From positions 48,650 through 112,649 of the forward strand of contig DAOTUU010000007.1 in the NCBI GenBank assembly GCA_034436555.1: 64,000 nt of DNA, read 5' to 3'. The notes beneath the pieces were generated by a model. It worked only from the letters and a program-made list of their open reading frames with translations, ran no database searches and was not told the origin of the DNA. The first letter of the stretch is position 1. The number at the start of each line of letters is the position of its first letter. Both the position numbers and the translations under genes were made by a program. Source of the DNA: JAFMJV01 sp034436555 (lineage in GTDB: Bacteria > Chloroflexota > Limnocylindria > Limnocylindrales > CSP1-4). This document shows, piece by piece, positions 17,258 to 25,851 of this stretch.

Positions 17258-18550
17258 GTGTTCCTCGACCAGGTGACGCTCACCGTCTCCGCCGGTGCCG
17301 GCGGAGACGGCGCTGCCACGTTCCGGCGCGAGGCCCATGTCCCGCGGGGAGGGCCCGACGGCGGTGACGGCGGCCGCGGTGGCTCGGTCCATCTCGTGGT
17401 GGAGGCGGGTCAGACCACGCTGGGCGACTACCGCTTCAAGCACCACTTCCGGGCGGAGCCGGGTGGCAGGGGCACGGGCTCCAGGCGCCACGGCAAGGCG
17501 GGCGCCGACCTGGACCTGCCGGTCCCACCCGGCACGGTGGTGTTCGCCGCGACGGGTGAGCTGCTCGCGGATCTCGTGGCGCCCGGTCAGCGGCTGCTCG
17601 TGGCGCGGGGCGGGCGGGGCGGCCTGGGCAACACCCACTTCGCGACCGCCACCCACCAGACGCCCAAGCATGCGCTGCGAGGCGAGCCCGGGCAGGAGCA
17701 GCGCCTGCGGCTCGAGCTGCGGCTCATCGCGGACGTGGGTCTCGTGGGGCTGCCCAACGCGGGTAAGTCCACGCTGCTCGCGGCGCTCACCGCCGCGACG
17801 CCGCGCATCGCGCCATACCCCTTCACGACGCTCGAGCCGAACCTGGGCGTGCTCGCGCTGGATGCCCACGACCCCGATGATGTCCGCCGACCGACCCTCG
17901 CGGACCTGCCCGGGCTCATCGAGGGCGCCAGCGCCGGTGCGGGCCTCGGCTTTGCGTTCCTGCGCCACGTCGAACGCACCCGTGTCCTGGTCCACGTCGT
18001 GGACCTCGGCGCGGCGGACCCTGAGCGGGACTTCGGCATCATCCGCGACGAGCTCGAGGCGCGCGATCCGCGGCTGCTCGCCAAGACCACGCTGGTCGTG
18101 GCCAACAAGCTGGACCTGCCGGGAGCCCGCGACGCGCTGCCGGCGTTCGTCGCGGCACGGGCGGCCGACGGCCTCGAGGTCGTGGGGACGGCGGCCGCCT
18201 CGGGGGAGGGGATCGGGGACCTCGTCGGCGCGCTGGCGCGGCTGCTGCCCGACGCGGACGAGCTCGCCGCCCCCGGCGACCCCGCCGGGATCGTGGTCCA
18301 TCGCGTGGAGACCGCGGACACGGCATTCAGCGTGGAGCGCGAGGCGGACGGGGGCTATCGGGTGCGCGGCAGGCGCATCGAGCGGCTGGCGGCGCAGACC
18401 GACTTCGAGCGCGAGGAGTCCGCCGAGCGATTCCAGCGCGAGCTCTCCCGGTCGGGTGTCGAGCGGGAGCTGATCCGGGCCGGCGTGGGCGATGGCGACG
18501 TGGTGCGCTTCGCCGGGGTCGAGCTGGAGTGGGGCGACGCGTGGGAGTGA
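17258..18550 (+). CDS. obg: GTPase Obg/CgtA
   Basis: 430 residues from GTG 17258. The glycine-rich Obg fold is at residues 1-158 (GGDGGRGGSVHLVV, GRGGLGNTHFAT). The G domain has G1 GLPNAGKST, G2 YPFTTLEPN, G3 DLPGL and G4 NKLD. The C-terminal OCT domain (about 350-428) ends with FAGVELEWGD. Obg acts in late assembly of the 50S subunit and stringent-type control. It starts an obg-nadD-rsfS cluster. Confidence 0.96.
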   Translation: MFLDQVTLTVSAGAGGDGAATFRREAHVPRGGPDGGDGGRGGSVHLVVEAGQTTLGDYRFKHHFRAEPGGRGTGSRRHGKAGADLDLPVPPGTVVFAATGELLADLVAPGQRLLVARGGRGGLGNTHFATATHQTPKHALRGEPGQEQRLRLELRLIADVGLVGLPNAGKSTLLAALTAATPRIAPYPFTTLEPNLGVLALDAHDPDDVRRPTLADLPGLIEGASAGAGLGFAFLRHVERTRVLVHVVDLGAADPERDFGIIRDELEARDPRLLAKTTLVVANKLDLPGARDALPAFVAARAADGLEVVGTAAASGEGIGDLVGALARLLPDADELAAPGDPAGIVVHRVETADTAFSVEREADGGYRVRGRRIERLAAQTDFEREESAERFQRELSRSGVERELIRAGVGDGDVVRFAGVELEWGDAWE

Positions 18551-19247
18551 TCCGCTGAGCGGGAGGCCGGGCGGCGACCAGACCGCGGGCCTGGGCAGGG
18601 AGCCGAGCGGGGGGCTGCGGCGGCCGGTCGGGGTGATGGGCGGCACGTTCGACCCGATCCACCTGGGCCACCTGACGGTGGCCGAGCAGACGCGCCAGGA
18701 GCTGGACCTCTCGTCCGTGCTGTTCGTGCCCAACGGCGACCCGCCGCACAAGCGCGGACGCGCCATCACGTCGGCCGCGCATCGGATGGCGATGGTGGAG
18801 CTGGCCGTGAGCGACAACCCGGCATTCCGGGTGTCGCGCATCGAGGTGGACCGGGCGGGCCCATCGTATGCCGTGGACACCCTGGCCGAGCTCGCGGCGC
18901 GCGCCGACGCCGAGGGCCGGGCGCGACCGGTGTTCATCCTCTCGGTGGAGGCGCTGTGGGGGTTCCCCGCGTGGCGGGACCCGCGTCGGATCCTGGAACT
19001 GTGCCGGGTGGCGGTCGTGCCGCGCCGGGGCACGCCGGCACCCGACGCCGCGTGGCTGGCGCGCGAGCTGCCCGGGCTCGAGGACCGCCTCCTCCATCTC
19101 GACGGACCCCACCTGGGCCACTCCGCCACCGACATCCGCGACCGTGTCGCCGCCGGCCGGTCCATCCGGTATCTCGTCCTCCCTGCAGTCGAGTCGTACA
19201 TCGGGGAGCATCAGCTGTATCGAGCCGCCGCCAGGAGCGCCCAGTGA
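18492..19247 (+). CDS. nadD: Nicotinate-nucleotide adenylyltransferase
   Basis: Makes deamido-NAD from nicotinate mononucleotide and ATP. It shows GVMGGTFDPIHLGHL (nucleotidyltransferase HxGH), VPNGDPPHKRG, and the C-terminal GHSATDIRDRVAAGRS. The start is uncertain. ATG 18492 lies 58 nt inside obg; GTG 18633 or ATG 18636 would cut into the first beta strand; a CTG or other rare start between them is possible. The core protein is about 205 residues. Its stop overlaps the rsfS start. Confidence 0.93.
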   Translation: MATWCASPGSSWSGATRGSDPLSGRPGGDQTAGLGREPSGGLRRPVGVMGGTFDPIHLGHLTVAEQTRQELDLSSVLFVPNGDPPHKRGRAITSAAHRMAMVELAVSDNPAFRVSRIEVDRAGPSYAVDTLAELAARADAEGRARPVFILSVEALWGFPAWRDPRRILELCRVAVVPRRGTPAPDAAWLARELPGLEDRLLHLDGPHLGHSATDIRDRVAAGRSIRYLVLPAVESYIGEHQLYRAAARSAQ

Positions 19248-19816
19248 CCGATCCATCGACCCGAACCCGGGAGCCCGCCGCCACCCAGGACCTCGGAGTC
19301 CCGTCACCACCGGACGGTCCGCTCGCCGCGGAGTCGCCGGAGCGACGGACGTCCCCATCGGTCAAGCGACCGGGCCTTCCCGTCCGGGAAGGCGGACAGG
19401 CGCGCCCACGACCGGGGAGGTCGGCGACTGAGCCGGTCGGCGACGGGACGATCGATCCGGGTGAGCCCGATCCGGCCGCCCTCGCGATGGCGCGGCGGAT
19501 CGTGGAGCTTGCGGAGGACAAGAAGGCGTCGGACATCATGCTGCTGGACGTCAGGGCGCTGACCGCGGTGACCGACTACTTCATCATCTGCTCCGGGCAG
19601 TCCGAGCGGCAGCTGGGCGCCATCGCGGACGGCATCGCGGAGGGCCTCAAGGAGACCGGCACGCTGCCGCTGGGTCGCGAGGGCGGCGCGAGCGCACACT
19701 GGGTGCTGCTGGACCTCGGCGCGGCCATCGTCCACGTGATGGCGCCTCCGGAGCGTGAGTTCTACCAGCTCGAGAAGCTCTGGGCGGACGCGACACTGCT
19801 GATCCACGTCCAGTAG
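19244..19816 (+). CDS. rsfS: Ribosomal silencing factor RsfS with long N-terminal extension
   Basis: 190 residues from GTG 19244, sharing GTGA with the nadD stop. The conserved domain is about residues 80-190: AEDKKASDIMLLDVR, TDYFIICSGQSERQ, WVLLDLGAAIVHVM. The family binds uL14 and blocks subunit joining in starved cells. The first 75 residues are Pro/Arg/Glu-rich and probably disordered, much longer than usual (most RsfS proteins are 105-130 residues). A downstream start is possible, but no good ATG occurs before residue 82. Confidence 0.93.
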   Translation: MTDPSTRTREPAATQDLGVPSPPDGPLAAESPERRTSPSVKRPGLPVREGGQARPRPGRSATEPVGDGTIDPGEPDPAALAMARRIVELAEDKKASDIMLLDVRALTAVTDYFIICSGQSERQLGAIADGIAEGLKETGTLPLGREGGASAHWVLLDLGAAIVHVMAPPEREFYQLEKLWADATLLIHVQ

Positions 19817-19973
19817 GCCGCCACCGTGCCGACGCGGGTGGTGCGTCGGCGCACGGACCCCTGGGTACCGCGCCCGGGGTACCACCGGGTCATGGGGACC
19901 GCCCGGGAACCCACCGTACAGTCCCGACACGTCGATCGGAGGTGCCGGTCGAGACAGTCGGGGATCAGCGGTC

Positions 19974-20216
19974 ATGACGTGGCTTCGCGATCGGTGCCCG
20001 CAGTGCAGCCAGCGGCTCGTGAGTTCGCGGTTCGACACGACGTTCCGCATGCCTGACGGATCCGAGCGGCTGTGCTTCGCGATCCCGGCCTCCCTGTGCG
20101 CCGACTGCCAGCAGCTGTACCTGGACCCCGACCTCATCGACCTGCTGGACATCCCCGATGGCCGGTGCGTGTTCGCCATCGAGTCCGACGTGGTGCTCTC
20201 GGGGCGCGCCGCCTGA
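19974..20216 (+). CDS. Small zinc-ribbon protein, YgiT-type-like
   Basis: 80 residues with two CxxC knuckles, CPQC (residues 8-11) and CADC near residue 43, separated by a strand pair containing RMPDGSERLCFAIPASL. This spacing and the trailing QQLYLDPDLIDLL resemble the N-terminal zinc finger of MqsA/YgiT antitoxins. There is no HTH domain and no adjacent toxin, so a stand-alone zinc-finger protein is more likely than a toxin-antitoxin unit. It is convergent with holA. Confidence 0.75.
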   Translation: MTWLRDRCPQCSQRLVSSRFDTTFRMPDGSERLCFAIPASLCADCQQLYLDPDLIDLLDIPDGRCVFAIESDVVLSGRAA

Positions 20217-20242
20217 CCCTGGGCCCATGGCCCGCGTGCCCG

Positions 20243-21412
20243 TCAGCCCCGGTTCGCGGGCCTGGCGGAGGCGTGCTCGGCGATGAACAGCGTCACGGCC
20301 AGCGCGGAGCGGTCGTCCGACACCTGGACGGCGGACCCATCGATCCGGAAGCCCTTGCCCAGGAGATCCACCTCGACGAGGCCGGCCACCGCCGCCTCCA
20401 GCTCGCTGGCGGTCCAGACGGCGGCCTGCTCCGCCAGCTTCTGGGCGCGGAAAGGCTGCATCCGCATCACCCTGACGAGGTCCGGCGGTCGGGTCCCGGC
20501 ATCCAGGTGGTCGCGCACCAGGATGAGCTCCCGCAGTCGCCGATGGATCTGGGTCGTGAGCACCGGCAGGGGCGTTCCGTCCGCCAGCAGGCGCTGCGCG
20601 AGCCGAGCGGCCTCGCCGCCGCGTCGTGCGGCGATGGCGTCGAGGAACGCCCACGCGGACCCGGGCACGGCCTCGGCGACCATCTCCGCGACATCATCCC
20701 GGCTGACCGTCCCGTCCGGGCGGTAGAGCGCGAGCTTCTCCAGCTCCCCGTTCGCGAGCTCGGTCTGGCGTCGCCGATCCACGTCTCCCTCGCGGACCGT
20801 CGCACCGATGCGCTCGGCGAGCAGCTGCGCCGCGCCCGGACCGAGCAGGACCCCGAGCTCGCCCGCCCGCCGCTCGAGCCATCCGGGCATCCGGTCCCGC
20901 CCCACGGCCGGGAACTGCTGCACGGTCCCGCCTGCATCCGCCACGCCGGAGCGCAGCTCCTCGGTTGCCGCAGGCATCCGCCCATCCTGGCCGGCGAGCT
21001 CCGCGAACACCAGGGCATTGCCGGGGGCGATGTCGCGGATGAGGCCCGCCAGACGGGTCCGGCCGACGGTCTCCCGGGCGATCCAGCCCGGCTGGCGGAC
21101 GATGACCAGGGTCCCACCGCCGAACAGGGTGGCCGTGCCCAGGCGCGCCGCCATCTCGTCCAGGACGCGGGCGCGCCGGCGTGCCGCGCCACCGGTCTCC
21201 GCACCGTCGCCGTCGTCCTCTCCCGGCGCCCGCCAGATCTCCAGAGGCTGGCCGGTCTCGCTCGACAGGCGCGTCAGGAAGTCGCGGGCGGCACGGTCGA
21301 TGGACCAGGCGTCCTCGCCCCAGAACCAGGCGACCGGGGCCGACCCCCGGCCGTCCCCGACCGGGGCCGATCCCCGGCCATCCCCGCCCGTGGCCCGAGG
21401 GCCGGGACTCAT
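20243..21412 (-). CDS. holA: DNA polymerase III subunit delta
   Basis: 389 residues from ATG 21412, overlapping the yqeK stop (ATGA). The HolA fold is recognisable: WFWGEDAWSIDRAARDFL at the N-terminus (clamp-loader AAA+ domain without a functional P-loop), TLVIVRQPGW, ELEKLALYRPDGTVSRDDV, and the C-terminal collar (RRLRELILVRDHL, PPDLVRVMRMQPFRAQKL). It loads the beta clamp together with tau and delta prime. Residues 14-27 are a perfect GDGRGSAPV-like duplication from a short tandem repeat near 21345-21385. Confidence 0.9.
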   Translation of the reverse strand: MSPGPRATGGDGRGSAPVGDGRGSAPVAWFWGEDAWSIDRAARDFLTRLSSETGQPLEIWRAPGEDDGDGAETGGAARRRARVLDEMAARLGTATLFGGGTLVIVRQPGWIARETVGRTRLAGLIRDIAPGNALVFAELAGQDGRMPAATEELRSGVADAGGTVQQFPAVGRDRMPGWLERRAGELGVLLGPGAAQLLAERIGATVREGDVDRRRQTELANGELEKLALYRPDGTVSRDDVAEMVAEAVPGSAWAFLDAIAARRGGEAARLAQRLLADGTPLPVLTTQIHRRLRELILVRDHLDAGTRPPDLVRVMRMQPFRAQKLAEQAAVWTASELEAAVAGLVEVDLLGKGFRIDGSAVQVSDDRSALAVTLFIAEHASARPANRG

Positions 21413-22041
21413 CGTGGCGACCCCAACCGCGCCGACCCCGGCCGCGCCGCGCGTCCACGTGCCGCCGATTCGAGCGCCGTGTCGACCCAGCGCAGGCGTC
21501 GCACCTCCCGCGGGTCCACCCCGGCCGCGTCGCACACGTCGCGCTCCAGCAGCGCGGCACGTCCACGCGCCGCTCGAAGTCCCTCCGCGTACCCTGGATG
21601 CGCTCGGTACCAGCGTCGGAAGCGTGCGTCCACGGGGCCCAGGCGCTGGGCGGCGCGCTTGTCCGCGTAGGCCACGATCCGCTCCTCGAGGGTGGAGCGC
21701 TCCAGCCAGCGGTCCGCATCCGGGGTCACGAGGCGCATCACCGGGTGACTCGCGACGCATGGTGCGAGCTCCCCACGGTCGTGCTCCTCAAGCCATGCGG
21801 CACCCGCGTGACCGTGCCCCAGACTGCGCAGCCGGTGGCCCTCGGGGAGCGCCTTGTCCAGGTCGTGGAGGAGGGCGGCGGACTCCACGAGGCTGCGGTC
21901 CACGGCATGTCCGCGCTCCGCGGCACGGGCCGCCAGGAACGCGCCGACCTCGGCCACCACGCGCATGTGGTTCATCAGGGTGCTGGGCGCGCCGAGGTCG
22001 AGCAGGATGCCGGCCGCCTCGGACCGGGTGGGGATCGTCAC
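21409..22041 (-). CDS. yqeK: HD-domain hydrolase, YqeK-like
   Basis: 210 residues from GTG 22041. HD signature: H25 in LMNHMRVVAEV, HD in ALLHDLDKALPEGH, and a further His in GHGHAGAAWL and SHPVM. YqeK proteins are metal-dependent symmetrical Ap4A hydrolases. They are usually encoded between nadD and rsfS; here the gene lies in the comE-holA cluster on the opposite strand, about 2.2 kb away from that pair. The C-terminal 30 residues are basic and variable. The comEC frame runs 254 nt into this gene. Confidence 0.88.
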   Translation of the reverse strand: MTIPTRSEAAGILLDLGAPSTLMNHMRVVAEVGAFLAARAAERGHAVDRSLVESAALLHDLDKALPEGHRLRSLGHGHAGAAWLEEHDRGELAPCVASHPVMRLVTPDADRWLERSTLEERIVAYADKRAAQRLGPVDARFRRWYRAHPGYAEGLRAARGRAALLERDVCDAAGVDPREVRRLRWVDTALESAARGRAARPGSARLGSPR

Positions 22042-24874
22042 GCGGCCGATCGTAGCAAGGGATGGCAGTCCCGACCGTCCGGGGCTGGCGGTCGGGCGGC
22101 GTCAGCCACGCCGTGGCCCCGAGGGTGGCCGGGCCGCCGTCCGCCGGTCGCGGGGGAACGCGGACAGGCGACGCCGGCGGACCGTCGACGATGCGGCAGG
22201 GCAGGGGCAGGAGGGCCACAGAGCGCGTGCGACGCGGGCCCGCCGCGCCGACCGCCGCGCCGACCGTCCTGCCATCCGCCGTGCGTCGGGCGCCGGTCGG
22301 CGCAGGCCGCCCACCGGAGGCCGTCACCTGGAGGTCCCTGCCGTCCGTGGTCGCGGTCACGCTGCCGTCGCGATCGGTCCGGAGGACCCGAGCACCGCTC
22401 GCCGCGAGGCGCTCCAGAGTGGACGGCGACGGGTGACCGTAGGGGTTTCCCGTCCCAGCGCTGGCCACCGCGACCCGGGGTCGCACAGCCGAGAGGAATC
22501 GCGCCGTGGACGCCGTCCGACTGCCGTGATGGGCCACCTTGAGAAGGTCGACGCGTCCGCCGTCCGCGATCCCGGCGTCGAGCAGCCGGGGATCGACGTC
22601 ATCCTCCACGTCGCCCATGAGCAGGAATCGGCGCGTGCCGAACCGGAGATCCAGGACCACCGAGGTGTCGTTGACCGCCCGGCCGTCATCCGGCGCGCGC
22701 TGCGGCACGCTGCCGCGCAGCGGCCACCAGGCGACCACCGGCACGCCGTCGAGGTGGAGACGGTCTCCCGCCGCGAGATGGATGGTGAGCCGGCGCTCGG
22801 CGCGCAGGCGCTCCCGGAACGCCGCGTCACCCGGGCTGTCGCCCAGCATCCCGTTCTCCGCGATGCGCCCGACGCGGTACCGGTCCATCAGCAGCGCGAG
22901 GCCCGCGACGTGGTCCTCGTGGGGGTGGGTCAGCACCACCAGGTCGATGCGCCGGTCCCAGGGCGGCAGACGACTGTCGAGGACCGTGAGCAGCCGATCT
23001 GGATCGGGTCCACCGTCCACGAGCATGCGCGTGCCGGCGGGGCCCTCCACCAGGATCGCGTCGCCCTGGCCCACGTCGAGCACGGTCACCGCGAGCCGCG
23101 GCGTGCCCGGGCCCGCGACCGCCGCCGCGCCAGCAAGCACCAGCGATGCGGCACCCGCGCCGAGCGCAGCCGCGGGGACCCGCCGCGGGAGCGGACGGCG
23201 CGCTGGCCCGGGATGGGCCGATGGAACGGTGCCTCGGTGATCGGGTGGCCCCGGCGGCGCGTGCGGCCCCGGCGGCGCGTGCGGCCCCGGCGGCGCGTGC
23301 GGCCCCGGCGGCGCGTGCGGCCCCGGCGGCGCGTGCGGCCCCGGCGGCGTGTGCGGCGACAGTGACGGACCGGCGACCGGCCCGCGGCATCGCCGGACCG
23401 TGACGCGCCGGGCCGCGAATGCGACCGCGGCGGCGGCCACGACCGTAGCGCCCAGATCCAGCGGCGGTTCGAGCGTGACGCTCGCGAGCGGCACCCGCGC
23501 CAGCACGTCAGCGATCGCGATCATGCCTCCCAGCACCAGGCGACCGGCCAGGGCGACGGGCGCCAGCAGCAGCGGCGGGACGCCGGCGGCGAGGGCCACG
23601 CCGCCGAGCAGTCCGAGCAGCGACGTCACCATGGCGGGGGCGACCAGCGGCGCGACGAGGAGGTTCGCGAGCGGGGACACGAGCGACAGGCGCCCGAAGT
23701 GGAACAGGACGAGGGGCAGCGTGGCGAGCTGCGCCGCCAGTGACACGCCCAGCGTCTCTGCCAGCCACGTCGGGACGCGACCACCCCCGACCCGGCGCAG
23801 CGCCGTGCTGGTTCGATCGCCCCACGCGAGGAGCCCCGCCGTGGCCGTCACCGACAGCTGGAACCCGATGTCGGCGACCATCGCCGGGTCGAGGCTCACC
23901 AGCAGCCACACCGCGACGCCGAGTGCCGTGGCGGCGCTGCCGGGACGGCCCGAGGCGCGCGCGGTGATGGCCACGCCGCCCATCAGCGCGGCGCGGACCA
24001 CGCTGGCGCTCGCCCCGGACAGGAGGGTGTAGCCCGCGATGGCCACGATCACCAGCACCGATCGAGCGGCGCGCCCCAGGCCGGTGGCCGCCAGCAGCGC
24101 TCCCACCACGCCGCCCACGAGCGCGATGTTCCAGCCGCTGATGGCGACGACATGGCTGAGGCCGGTGGTCGAGAAGTCCGCCGAGACGTCCTGGCTGAGC
24201 CGCTCCCGGATGCCGATGAGGATGCCCGTCGCGAGCCCGCCCTCGGGCTCGGACAACGACCGCCCGAGCAGGTCGGCGGCGTCTCGCCGCCGGCCCTCAA
24301 GCTGCGCCAGCGGCGCCTCCCCGCGGGTGACTCGATCGACGCGCTCCACGCGCAGCGTGCCCGCCAGTCCCAGCCCCACGAGGTGGTCCGCGAAGCCGCT
24401 GCCGTCCGTGGGCGGCGGTTCGATGGCCGCCTCCACCCCGAAGCGGTCCCCGGGCACGAGCACCGGGTAGCGCGGCAGCCAGGCGTAGACCCGCCAGCCG
24501 GCGGGGAGCGGCGCGGACCAGCGGCGGTCCATCGGATCGGGCGCCAGGCGCAGCGTGCCGCGCGCGATGCCGCCCCTGGGCACGCCGACCGTGAGCACCT
24601 CCGCGATCCACGCGCGCTCGGAGGCCGGTGGCACCCCGGGCTCCGGAGACGGACCGGCGAGCACGCCGGGGACGGTCAGGCGGAGCAGCACCGTGACCGC
24701 GCCCAGACTCACCGCGACCGCCCGCCACCGACGCAGCACGCCGGCCGCGGCGAGTCCGGCCAGCGCCATCGCCACGAGCCCCAGGCCGCCGACCCCACCG
24801 GGCAGCAGGGCCAGCTCCGTGCCCGCCAGCGCGGCCGCCACCGCCCCCAGGGCGAGCCACCCGGCTCGCGGCAT
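21788..24874 (-). CDS. comEC: DNA uptake channel protein ComEC/Rec2
   Basis: Integral membrane channel for single-stranded DNA in natural transformation. ATG 24874 overlaps the comEA stop. Order: N-terminal membrane helices and soluble OB-like region (1-200), Competence domain with many helices (about 225-480; LSHVVAISGWNIALVGG, FQLSVTATAGLLAW), a low-complexity linker with six HAPPGP-type repeats (about 507-542), then a metallo-beta-lactamase domain (about 590-840; LDVGQGDAILVE, LTHPHEDHVAG, VDLLKVAHHGSRTA). Conserved sequence ends near position 22330; the open frame continues as arginine/proline-rich sequence to 21788, overlapping yqeK by 254 nt. The tail is probably not conserved, or a frameshift removed the true stop. 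Confidence 0.9.
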   Translation of the reverse strand: MPRAGWLALGAVAAALAGTELALLPGGVGGLGLVAMALAGLAAAGVLRRWRAVAVSLGAVTVLLRLTVPGVLAGPSPEPGVPPASERAWIAEVLTVGVPRGGIARGTLRLAPDPMDRRWSAPLPAGWRVYAWLPRYPVLVPGDRFGVEAAIEPPPTDGSGFADHLVGLGLAGTLRVERVDRVTRGEAPLAQLEGRRRDAADLLGRSLSEPEGGLATGILIGIRERLSQDVSADFSTTGLSHVVAISGWNIALVGGVVGALLAATGLGRAARSVLVIVAIAGYTLLSGASASVVRAALMGGVAITARASGRPGSAATALGVAVWLLVSLDPAMVADIGFQLSVTATAGLLAWGDRTSTALRRVGGGRVPTWLAETLGVSLAAQLATLPLVLFHFGRLSLVSPLANLLVAPLVAPAMVTSLLGLLGGVALAAGVPPLLLAPVALAGRLVLGGMIAIADVLARVPLASVTLEPPLDLGATVVAAAAVAFAARRVTVRRCRGPVAGPSLSPHTPPGPHAPPGPHAPPGPHAPPGPHAPPGPHAPPGPPDHRGTVPSAHPGPARRPLPRRVPAAALGAGAASLVLAGAAAVAGPGTPRLAVTVLDVGQGDAILVEGPAGTRMLVDGGPDPDRLLTVLDSRLPPWDRRIDLVVLTHPHEDHVAGLALLMDRYRVGRIAENGMLGDSPGDAAFRERLRAERRLTIHLAAGDRLHLDGVPVVAWWPLRGSVPQRAPDDGRAVNDTSVVLDLRFGTRRFLLMGDVEDDVDPRLLDAGIADGGRVDLLKVAHHGSRTASTARFLSAVRPRVAVASAGTGNPYGHPSPSTLERLAASGARVLRTDRDGSVTATTDGRDLQVTASGGRPAPTGARRTADGRTVGAAVGAAGPRRTRSVALLPLPCRIVDGPPASPVRVPPRPADGGPATLGATAWLTPPDRQPRTVGTAIPCYDRPRDDPHPVRGGRHPARPRRAQHPDEPHARGGRGRRVPGGPCRGARTCRGPQPRGVRRPPPRPGQGAPRGPPAAQSGARSRGCRMA
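22049..22054 (-). promoter_or_regulatory. -10 hexamer of yqeK (leaderless type)
   Basis: Read on the minus strand, TACGAT ends 7 nt before the GTG at 22041. Expression independent of the comE transcript is therefore possible. Confidence 0.45.
23247..23354 (-). repeat. Six tandem 18-bp repeats in the comEC linker
   Basis: GGCCCCGGCGGCGCGTGC occurs six times without gaps (last copy with one change). On the coding strand it encodes HAPPGP-type units that link the membrane domain to the metallo-beta-lactamase domain of ComEC. Copy number is likely to vary between strains. Confidence 0.92.
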
Positions 24875-25659
24875 CAGCGGCGGACCGTGATGAGGTCGCG
24901 CAGCCGGTCGAAGACCGCCTGGCCCACCAGGCCCCGCGCACGGAGCTCCTCGACCTCGGTGAACCTGGCCTCCCCGCGGGCCTCGATGATCCTGCCCGCG
25001 GTGACCGGTCCGATACCCGGCAGCGCCTCGAGCTCGTCCTGCGCGGCGGTGTTGAGATCGACCCGCCGCCTTGCGCCGTCCTCGGCGCCCGCCGCCGGGT
25101 CCGAGTCGTCTGCCCCGGCCCTCGCCGCGTCCGCGAGTGACGGCACGAGCACCTTCATGCCGTCCGCCACCGGCGCCGCCAGGTTGAGCGTCCTGGCCAC
25201 GGCCTCGAGGTCAGCCGCGGAGGCATACCCGCCCGCCGCGGCCACGGCGTCTCCGACGCGGCTTCCGGCGGCCAGCCGGACCAGGCCCGGTCGCCCCACG
25301 GCCCCCGCCACGTCCACGATGAGCTCGCCGACGCCGACAGACCCGGCGGACGCCCACGGCAGCGAGCCGGGCTCCGCGACGTCCGTGACGCCAGCGGCGG
25401 CGGCGTCTCCGGCCGGCCCCACGCCGTCCTCGAGCACCAGGCCGCCGCCTCCGGGCGTGACGACGGCGAGCACGATGCCCCCGACCGCGATCGCGCCGGC
25501 CAGGGCGAGCGCGAGCAGGGTGCTCCGGGACAGGCCGACCAGGCTCGCAAGGGGCGAACCCGAGGTGGGCCGGGGCGGCGGGTCCGCCGGCATGACGGGA
25601 GCGGCCGCGGCAGGCTGCCCGAAGGCGCGCCAGTCCGGCATCGCGGGATCCATCGACAT
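24874..25659 (-). CDS. comEA: Competence DNA receptor ComEA
   Basis: 261 residues. A cytoplasmic Pro-rich start is followed by one membrane helix (LLALALAGAIAVGGIVLAVV, about 49-68), an SLBB domain (VDVAGAVGRPGLVRLAAGSRVGDAV, about 114-170) and a C-terminal double helix-hairpin-helix (VDLNTAAQDELEALPGIGPVTA, about 199-260). It binds incoming double-stranded DNA outside the membrane and passes it to ComEC, whose start overlaps its stop. Confidence 0.93.
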   Translation of the reverse strand: MSMDPAMPDWRAFGQPAAAAPVMPADPPPRPTSGSPLASLVGLSRSTLLALALAGAIAVGGIVLAVVTPGGGGLVLEDGVGPAGDAAAAGVTDVAEPGSLPWASAGSVGVGELIVDVAGAVGRPGLVRLAAGSRVGDAVAAAGGYASAADLEAVARTLNLAAPVADGMKVLVPSLADAARAGADDSDPAAGAEDGARRRVDLNTAAQDELEALPGIGPVTAGRIIEARGEARFTEVEELRARGLVGQAVFDRLRDLITVRR

Positions 25660-25791
25660 CCTCCAGCCGGCGGGGAGCGGCAGCGGGATGCGCGACGGCG
25701 GGGTCGAGCCTCCAAGACGAGATGTACGACCGGCACCAGCCGGGGCACGATCGGTGTGGTGTCGGTCGTGTCAGCCACTCTAGGTGGCGCC

Positions 25792-25809
25792 ACTTATCTG
25801 CGACTTATC
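25792..25809 (-). promoter_or_regulatory. Direct repeat upstream of comEA
   Basis: ACTTATC occurs at 25792-25798 and 25803-25809 (11-bp period, one helical turn), an AT-richer spot in the gap between comEA and the convergent-side oxidoreductase gene. It is a candidate regulator site for the competence operon; no -10 can be fixed with confidence. Confidence 0.3.
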
Positions 25810-25851
25810 AGCCGGTGGACGGAGGCACCGGCCCTGCCAGACCCGGCAAGG

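Noticed and set aside
19974..20216. Possible MqsA-type antitoxin of a toxin-antitoxin pair.
   Set aside because: Only the zinc-finger part is present; there is no HTH domain and no toxin-like neighbour.
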